A stretch of DNA of 10,128 bases, taken from NCBI GenBank assembly GCA_934591725.1, contig CAKTPR010000078.1, forward strand, positions 1 through 10,128, read 5' to 3'. The position numbers and the translations under genes were made by a program. Each line of letters starts with the position of its first letter. The stretch's first letter is position 1. The stretch comes from an uncultured Oscillospiraceae bacterium. Its GTDB lineage: Bacteria > Bacillota > Clostridia > Oscillospirales > Oscillospiraceae. The notes beneath the pieces are model-generated. The model did no database searches, was not told the DNA's origin, and saw nothing but the letters and a program-made list of their open reading frames with translations. This document shows, one piece after another, positions 6,135-10,128 of the stretch.

Positions 6135-6230
6135 ATGAACAGCAAAATCACGGCAATCATTCCGTCAGTTCTGACTGGCGTTCTCGGCCATGCCGAAAGC
6201 TATATTGGGGAGGTGCAATATGGAGCTTAG
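6135..6230 (+). CDS. Small ORF of 31 codons, unknown function
   Basis: This small ORF begins MNSKITAIIPSVLTGVLGHA and ends EVQYGA. The ATG at 6135 has a strong ribosome binding site, TGGAGGGAA, about 6 bases upstream, better placed than for many full genes here. The middle (~5-18) is mildly hydrophobic and the end is polar and acidic; there is no clear membrane helix. Its last 11 bases overlap the start of the next gene (ATG at 6220), so it may act by translational coupling, as a leader peptide, or as a small functional protein. It lies directly after the attenuator-like hairpin. The frame stays open upstream to 5949, but no ribosome binding site supports an earlier start. I do not recognise the family. 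Confidence 0.55.
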   Translation: MNSKITAIIPSVLTGVLGHAESYIGEVQYGA

Positions 6231-6756
6231 GAAGGATTCACGGCTGCGGTACATTGCAGGAGGTTGTTTTATTGCCCTTGCGCTGCTGACTTTGGTCAAG
6301 TTTCTCAGCCGTTTCGGCGTTGGTCTCCCCGTTATCCATACCGCATCTTTTCTTATATTAATTATCGGTTATATCCAGATCGCAAAGGGGCTTATCTCCC
6401 CTGATCTTCACGTTTGCGGCGCCGGCTCTATGTTATGTTGTATGTTTTACATATTTGACATTTTGTACGGTTTATTATATTCATTAGGCGGACATTATTC
6501 TGCATTTAGCGTTCTGCCGAGTGTTTGGAACATGGTATCCTTGTTCATTATTTTGGGACCTATCGACAATTCATCTGAGCAGCCTAAATCTCGGACTCGC
6601 GGGATCGTCCTTGCAGCAGTCAATTTAGCTCTGTTTATCATAGTATGCATCGTTGCCAAAACTTTCAGCATTTTAAATCTGCTGTCGACGGTACTGTTTT
6701 CTGCCGGTGTTGTTCTTATCGGAATAGAGTTATTCAATGCGCGAAGGAAATGGTAA
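6220..6756 (+). CDS. Six-helix integral membrane protein of unknown function
   Basis: This 178-residue hydrophobic protein has about six predicted membrane segments (~10-28, 38-57, 66-88, 99-114, 128-146, 150-170). A short basic start (MELRKDSRLR) and a basic end (NARRKW) suggest both ends are cytoplasmic. The ATG at 6220 follows GGGGAGGT by 5-6 bases; the ATG at 6190 in the same frame has no ribosome binding site. No catalytic motif or known family was recognised. Several Cys residues cluster around 66-74 (VCGAGSMLCC). By eye the gene is clearly poorer in GC than the flanking genes, which may mean a different origin. It overlaps the 31-codon ORF and is followed by a strong hairpin. A function with the neighbouring kinase is not supported beyond position. 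Confidence 0.75.
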   Translation: MELRKDSRLRYIAGGCFIALALLTLVKFLSRFGVGLPVIHTASFLILIIGYIQIAKGLISPDLHVCGAGSMLCCMFYIFDILYGLLYSLGGHYSAFSVLPSVWNMVSLFIILGPIDNSSEQPKSRTRGIVLAAVNLALFIIVCIVAKTFSILNLLSTVLFSAGVVLIGIELFNARRKW

Positions 6757-6815
6757 TGTCAGGAAGTCTGCGTAAACCCTCGCGAAGTTTCATAGACACA
6801 TAACTGCTGACAGTT

Positions 6816-6857
6816 CAACGGCTCCCCACGAAAAGCATGGGGAGCCGTTGTTTATTT
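6816..6857. terminator. Terminator between convergent genes (copy 2 of the repeated hairpin)
   Basis: A perfect 12-bp stem (6816-6827 with 6839-6850) is followed on the plus strand by TTTATTT. It ends the membrane-protein cassette. It also lies 22 bases past the stop of the convergent methyltransferase gene, where the minus-strand tail is not T-rich. Confidence 0.8.
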
Positions 6858-6872
6858 ACCGGCGTATCGTCT

Positions 6873-8015
6873 TCACTTCACGAGATCAAGCAGGGTCTGG
6901 GTAAAGCCGTATTTTTCGCGCAAGGCTTCGGCCTTTGCACGGCCTGAACTGCGGCGCTTGCCGGTATACTCCGCGCGGAGCATGATGTTCTTCGGCGAAT
7001 GCTCAAGGTCAATGAACTCTATCATATCCACCTTATACCCCGCGTCCTCAAGGACGGCGGCACGGATAGAATCCGTCAGCAGGGCGCAGACGCGCTCCTT
7101 GACGATGCCGTATTCAAGCAGTAGGTCAAGCTCTCCCCCGCTGTGGATGCTGGAATTCACCTCATGCTGGCAGCATGGCACGGAGAAGATGCGCCCGACG
7201 CGGCGGTTCACAGCGTAAGCAAGGGCATAGTCCGTGGCGGTGTCGCAGGCGTGGAGCGTCACGACCATGTCGATATGCGTATCGGCAAGCGTGTCCCGCG
7301 TCACGTCCGCGACCTCGAAGTGCAGCCCGTCATAGCCGTAGCGCGCGGCGATCTCGTTGCAGCGCTCGACGACGTCGGCCTTGAGATCGTAGCCGATGAT
7401 ATGGGTGCGCATGCCTTTTTTGACGGAGAAATAATAATAGAGAATAAATGTCAGGTACGACTTGCCGCAGCCGAAATCAAGGATGCTTATCTCTTCCCTG
7501 CCGTCGGCGGCAAAGGACTGGTCGACAAGCTCAACGAAGCGGTTTATCTGCCGGTACTTGCTGTACTTGGCGCGGACGATCTTAAAGTCCTGCGTGAAAA
7601 CGCCGAGGTCGACAAGCGCCGGGATGTTCTCACCCTCGCGCAGAAGATATTCCTTCTCGCGGTCATGCGCGGCAGCGCCGCCGGGCAGCGGGAGCGCCGC
7701 AGCCTTGCCGGTGCGCTTATACTCGCCGTTGACCTTGAGGCAGAACTGCCCGCCCCCGCTCTGCGAGACTATCAGCACCTGCCGGTACCGGCCCTCAAGT
7801 TCCTCCCCGGCATAGCGCAGAAGCGCATCAGCGGTAAGGTTACGGTGAAAGGCCTTGTTATTGTGGAAGCTCTCGGCCTGATAGGCTATACCGGTCTTGG
7901 TGCTGACGGGGCGGATGACGACCTTTTCATCGGAGAGCTTATCGATGCCCTGGGAGAAGACGGCCTTTGACAGACCGGGCAGCGCGTGCTCCAGCTCCTG
8001 TATTATCCTGCCCAT
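6873..8015 (-). CDS. Class I SAM-dependent methyltransferase (Methyltransf_32 type)
   Basis: This is a 380-residue protein. The C-terminal half is a Rossmann-fold methyltransferase: SAM-binding motif ILDFGCGKSYLTF (178-190), acidic YDLK after strand 2 (209-212), LHACDTATDYAL (254-265) and VPCCQHE (279-285). The last two blocks are characteristic of the Methyltransf_32 family. The N-terminal ~130 residues form a separate, unrecognised region with a Gly-rich loop SQSGGGQF (84-91) that may bind substrate. The ATG at 8015 is supported by GGAGG about 5 bases upstream, inside the end of rsmI, whose stop is 1 base away. The genes are therefore co-transcribed and probably coupled. The substrate is unknown; linkage to an rRNA methyltransferase hints at RNA or translation (inference). 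Confidence 0.82.
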   Translation of the reverse strand: MGRIIQELEHALPGLSKAVFSQGIDKLSDEKVVIRPVSTKTGIAYQAESFHNNKAFHRNLTADALLRYAGEELEGRYRQVLIVSQSGGGQFCLKVNGEYKRTGKAAALPLPGGAAAHDREKEYLLREGENIPALVDLGVFTQDFKIVRAKYSKYRQINRFVELVDQSFAADGREEISILDFGCGKSYLTFILYYYFSVKKGMRTHIIGYDLKADVVERCNEIAARYGYDGLHFEVADVTRDTLADTHIDMVVTLHACDTATDYALAYAVNRRVGRIFSVPCCQHEVNSSIHSGGELDLLLEYGIVKERVCALLTDSIRAAVLEDAGYKVDMIEFIDLEHSPKNIMLRAEYTGKRRSSGRAKAEALREKYGFTQTLLDLVK

Positions 8016-8016
8016 A

Positions 8017-8898
8017 TCAGCCTCCGAAAAGGCGCTTGAGGTTCAGCGCGGCGGCCTTGAGCTCATTCTTGCTGTAGGAATTGTTCTCATCCGCGAGCAC
8101 GGCGGCGACGGCGTCCTTTGCCGAGATGCTGCCGGAGACCATAGCGTCGACAAGCATCGCTTCGGCGCTGACGGTGTGCTCGACCTTATTGAAAATATAG
8201 TCCTCATCTATCTCGACGACGACGGCGTACTCGCCCTTATCGTAGCTGCCCTTGGCAAGGAGCTGATCCTTGACCTCGCCGGGAGTGCCGCGGAAGCTCA
8301 TTTCATGCAGCTTCGTAAGATCGTTGCACAGGCACATACGGCAGTGCGCGCCGCTGTCGATAAAGAAATCGACAAGCTCCATAATGCGCTTGGGCGACTC
8401 ATAGAGCGCGTAGGTGCGCGTATCGCCGCGGCGCATCTTCTCAAGCAGGCGGCGGCGCTCAACGTTCTCGCGCGGGAAGAAGCCATAGAACATGAAGCTT
8501 GACAGATCAAAGCCCGAAACGGACAGCGCCGTGACGGCGGCGCAGCAGCCCGGCACGCCGATGACCGGGATACCGGCCTCGACCGCGGCCTTGATAAGCT
8601 CGTTGCCGGGGTCGGAGATACAGGGGGTTCCGGCGTCACTTATGACGGCGACGTTTTTGCCGGAGAGCAGTTCATTTATAAAATACTTCGCCTTGCCGTA
8701 CTCATTGAACTTATGGTTCGAGACAAGCTTATTGCGTATCTCAAGCTTGTTTAGCAGCACCATAGAGCGGCGCGTATCCTCGGCGGCGATCATATCCGCG
8801 TCCGCGAGGATCTGCCTGCCGCGCGGGGACATGTCCTTTGAGTTGCCGATAGGTGTCGCAACAATATAAAGCTTGCCGATGCTTCTGTTTTCGTCCAT
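8017..8898 (-). CDS. rsmI: 16S rRNA (cytidine(1402)-2'-O)-methyltransferase RsmI
   Basis: This 293-residue protein of the tetrapyrrole-methylase fold shows the RsmI landmarks in order: LYIVATPIGN (10-19), AAEDTR (38-43), ISDAGTPCISDPG (86-98), VPGCCAAVTALSVSGF (115-130), FYGFFPREN (137-145), ALYESPKR (164-171) and DLTKLHEMSFRGT (193-205). RsmI ribose-methylates C1402 of 16S rRNA in the P site, together with RsmH at the same base. The normal length is about 280-295. The ATG at 8898 follows GGTGA by 6 bases, a weak ribosome binding site, but there is a near-consensus promoter just upstream. It is the first gene of a two-gene operon with the methyltransferase that follows. Assignment is confident. 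Confidence 0.95.
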   Translation of the reverse strand: MDENRSIGKLYIVATPIGNSKDMSPRGRQILADADMIAAEDTRRSMVLLNKLEIRNKLVSNHKFNEYGKAKYFINELLSGKNVAVISDAGTPCISDPGNELIKAAVEAGIPVIGVPGCCAAVTALSVSGFDLSSFMFYGFFPRENVERRRLLEKMRRGDTRTYALYESPKRIMELVDFFIDSGAHCRMCLCNDLTKLHEMSFRGTPGEVKDQLLAKGSYDKGEYAVVVEIDEDYIFNKVEHTVSAEAMLVDAMVSGSISAKDAVAAVLADENNSYSKNELKAAALNLKRLFGG

Positions 8899-8933
8899 TG
8901 TTTCACCGTATCCTGTCTGTTTTAATAAATGAT

Positions 8934-8962
8934 ATTATAAACCAGACGCATGCAATTGGCAA
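8934..8962 (-). promoter_or_regulatory. Sigma-A-type promoter of the rsmI operon
   Basis: On the minus strand, TTGCCA (8957-8962), a 17-base spacer and a perfect TATAAT (8934-8939). The predicted leader is about 30 bases. The -35 abuts the U-tract of the preceding gene's terminator. Confidence 0.8.
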
Positions 8963-8997
8963 CAAAAACCGCTCCGACCTTTTGGCCGGAGCGGTTT
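8963..8997 (-). terminator. Intrinsic terminator of the zinc-ribbon gene
   Basis: An 11-bp stem (8966-8976 with 8987-8997), read on the minus strand, continues directly into a T-rich tail (TTTTTG). It lies 18 bases past the gene's stop codon. Confidence 0.85.
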
Positions 8998-9015
8998 GCG
9001 TATCAAATCAATTTA

Positions 9016-9261
9016 TCAGCAGGTATGAGTCAGCCACTCGGAAAGCTTATTAGCGCTGCATCCAAGGCCTTCCCCGACAAACGCAACAAACTCGTTGAAG
9101 TCCAGCTTCTTGAGATGCTCAAAATTCGTCATCCCGGACAGAACCTTAGCGGGGCGGGAATTACCTCTGCTCTCCGTATATCCGCAATTATAGCACATAT
9201 CGATGGGATACTTACGATGATCATCACGGGTCATTTCTCCACCACAGCGAGGGCACTTCAT
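9016..9261 (-). CDS. Small zinc-ribbon protein, unknown role
   Basis: This 81-residue protein has an N-terminal zinc ribbon: CPRC (3-6) and CYNC (23-26), 16 residues apart, which would bind one zinc. The ribbon resembles the TFIIB-type zinc ribbons of many short Clostridial proteins. The remaining ~50 residues are mixed charged and hydrophobic (HLKKLDFNEFVAFVGEGLGC), probably a small helical domain, with two further Cys at 68 and at the C-terminus (81). The ATG at 9261 has a strong ribosome binding site, GGGAGGT, about 8 bases upstream. The gene has its own promoter and terminator, so it is a single-gene unit. Nucleic-acid or protein binding is plausible but not shown. Confidence 0.8.
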   Translation of the reverse strand: MKCPRCGGEMTRDDHRKYPIDMCYNCGYTESRGNSRPAKVLSGMTNFEHLKKLDFNEFVAFVGEGLGCSANKLSEWLTHTC

Positions 9262-9328
9262 ATCTAATACCTCCCAAATAAATTGAGTAATAATTAACGA
9301 TAAATTTTTAACGTTCCTCGTTGTCTAT

Positions 9329-9357
9329 AATATACACCATCTCTCCGGAAACTGCAA
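9329..9357 (-). promoter_or_regulatory. Probable promoter of the zinc-ribbon gene
   Basis: On the minus strand, TTGCAG (9352-9357), 17 bases, then TATATT (9329-9334); a shifted TATTAT is also present. Upstream of the -35 are long A/T tracts (about 9361-9389) that could act as an UP element. The leader of about 60 bases is AT-rich. The remaining gap, to 9437, holds only a short GGGG/CCCC hairpin (9404-9414). Confidence 0.6.
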
Positions 9358-9433
9358 GACTTTTTTTTAACAATTTCAAATATTTTTTTCGTTGTGTATG
9401 GACGGGGACTCCCCTATCGTCATCAGGCGGCAG

Positions 9434-9472
9434 ACAAAATACCTCTCCGCGGCGAATTCGCGGAGAGGTATT
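9434..9472 (-). terminator. Intrinsic terminator of hpf
   Basis: A perfect 14-bp stem (9438-9451 with 9459-9472, loop GCGAATT), read on the minus strand, runs into TTTTGT. It lies about 40 bases past the hpf stop codon. Confidence 0.85.
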
Positions 9473-9511
9473 GTAATTTATATCAAGTCTCTGTCAATGA
9501 AGGAGCGTGTC

Positions 9512-10060
9512 TCAGTCGTCCATACCGTCGTCGCAGATAAGGCCGTAGCCGCCCTGCTTGCGCTTATAGACCACGGAGACTGCGTCATCAGAGTCCATAT
9601 TCTTGAAGACGAAGAACTCGTGTCCAAGCAGATTCATCTGAAGTATCGCCTCTTCCGGTGACATGGGCTTTATGGAGAAGCGCTTGCTGCGGACGATCTT
9701 GAACTCCTCGTCCGGCTCGTCCGGAACTGCGGCGAAGGCCGCACCGGCATCTCTCTCCAGCGCGCCCTCTCTAAGACGCTTTTCAAGACGGGTCTTGTTT
9801 CTGCGGATCTGGCGCTCGATAGCGGCGACGCCGGAATCCACAGATGCGTACATGTCGCTCGTAAGTTCGCTTGCCCTGTAATACATGCCGTTGTTGTGGA
9901 TGGTGATCTCGGCGAGGAAGCGGCCGCGCTCAATGCTGAAGGTAACGTAGGCATCGGCCTCGGTCTTGAAGAACCTGTCGAGCTTACCTATCTTTCTTAT
10001 CGAATAGGCTCTCAGATCCTCGGAGGACTCCATCTTCTTCTCGGTAAAAGTGAACTTCAT
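9512..10060 (-). CDS. hpf: Ribosome hibernation-promoting factor, long form
   Basis: This 182-residue protein has the two-domain layout of long HPF. An N-terminal S30AE domain (~1-98) binds the decoding and tRNA sites of the 30S subunit (EDLRAYSIRKIGKLDRFF, then ERGRFLAEITIHNNGMYYRA). A variable acidic linker (~99-119) is followed by the C-terminal dimerisation domain (~120-176; KIVRSKRFSIKPMSPEEAILQMNLLGHEFFVFKN, split over 121-154). Long HPF joins two 70S ribosomes into inactive 100S dimers in stationary phase or stress. I chose the ATG at 10060 because AAGGAG lies 9 bases upstream and the family start MKFTF fits; the open frame to 10105 has no such support. Single-gene unit with its own terminator. 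Confidence 0.95.
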   Translation of the reverse strand: MKFTFTEKKMESSEDLRAYSIRKIGKLDRFFKTEADAYVTFSIERGRFLAEITIHNNGMYYRASELTSDMYASVDSGVAAIERQIRRNKTRLEKRLREGALERDAGAAFAAVPDEPDEEFKIVRSKRFSIKPMSPEEAILQMNLLGHEFFVFKNMDSDDAVSVVYKRKQGGYGLICDDGMDD

Positions 10061-10096
10061 TTGTGACAACTCCTTTCGACTGTGCTGTATTGACCA

Positions 10097-10128
10097 AAGA
10101 AGCATCCCTGCTTCTTGTGGATATTATA
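10097..10128 (-). promoter_or_regulatory. hpf -10 element and 5'-end hairpin
   Basis: On the minus strand a perfect TATAAT occupies 10123-10128, the last bases of the window, so the -35 is outside. The predicted start (about 10116) is the first base of an 8-bp hairpin, AAGAAGCA/TGCTTCTT (10109-10116 with 10097-10104). This would cap the 5' end of the mRNA, possibly for stability. It has no U-tail, so it is not a terminator. Confidence 0.5.

Noticed and set aside
6757..6812. TGTCAG/CTGACA inverted repeat 44 bases apart after the membrane-protein gene
   Set aside because: Six base pairs at that distance is expected by chance and has no flanking duplication.
8539..8557. RsmI PG(P/x)SA-type motif reads PGCCA
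   Set aside because: These positions vary in Firmicutes RsmI proteins and the other motifs are intact, so I do not treat it as loss of function.
9294..9313. Two TTAACG direct repeats in the leader of the zinc-ribbon gene
   Set aside because: Only two short copies at 14-base spacing in AT-rich sequence; not convincing as an operator.
9401..9421. GGGG-ACT-CCCC hairpin before the hpf terminator
   Set aside because: Only 4 bp with a tiny loop and no U-tract on either strand; likely chance.

Overview
The window looks like chromosomal DNA of a Gram-positive Clostridia member, probably Oscillospiraceae/Ruminococcaceae-like (inferred). The grounds are moderately high GC by eye, strong AGGAGG-type ribosome binding sites, sigma-A-like promoters with 17-bp spacers, a long-form ribosome hibernation factor, a SleB-fold protein of the type found in spore formers, and a lantibiotic-immunity-type ABC exporter. 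I see no tRNA, rRNA, CRISPR array, IS element or phage gene.

Layout. (1) 1-443 (+) is the C-terminal part of a NAGPA-type phosphodiester glycosidase family protein. It converges on 486-1103 (-), a membrane-anchored SleB-like cell-wall-hydrolase-fold protein. Both stop codons lie inside one shared 24-bp terminator stem. (2) 1371-3604 (-) is a three-gene operon: an ABC ATPase and two six-helix permeases of the LanFEG/BcrAB class. (3) 3777-5802 (+) is a divergent OmpR-family response regulator and sensor histidine kinase pair. The intergenic region between (2) and (3) holds four CTTAA direct repeats at 11/11/10-bp spacing and two divergent extended -10 promoters. This looks like an antimicrobial-peptide sensing and export module whose regulator binds between its own gene and the exporter. 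(4) 5837-6815 (+) is an AT-richer stretch with a promoter, an attenuator-like hairpin, an unannotated 31-codon small ORF and a six-helix membrane protein of unknown function. It lies between two nearly identical terminator hairpins. (5) 6873-8898 (-) is rsmI (16S rRNA C1402 ribose methyltransferase) tightly coupled to a class I methyltransferase of the Methyltransf_32 type. (6) 9016-9261 (-) is a small zinc-ribbon protein. (7) 9512-10060 (-) is long-form hpf with its own terminator and promoter.

How the parts work together: regions 2 and 3 form one regulatory and transport unit. Region 5 is translation-related RNA modification plus a methyltransferase of unknown substrate, and hpf belongs to ribosome hibernation. 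The least explained elements are the phased-repeat operator, the attenuator/sORF/membrane-protein cassette, and the SleB-like protein that appears to lack its catalytic glutamate. All family assignments come from reading motifs; no search was run.
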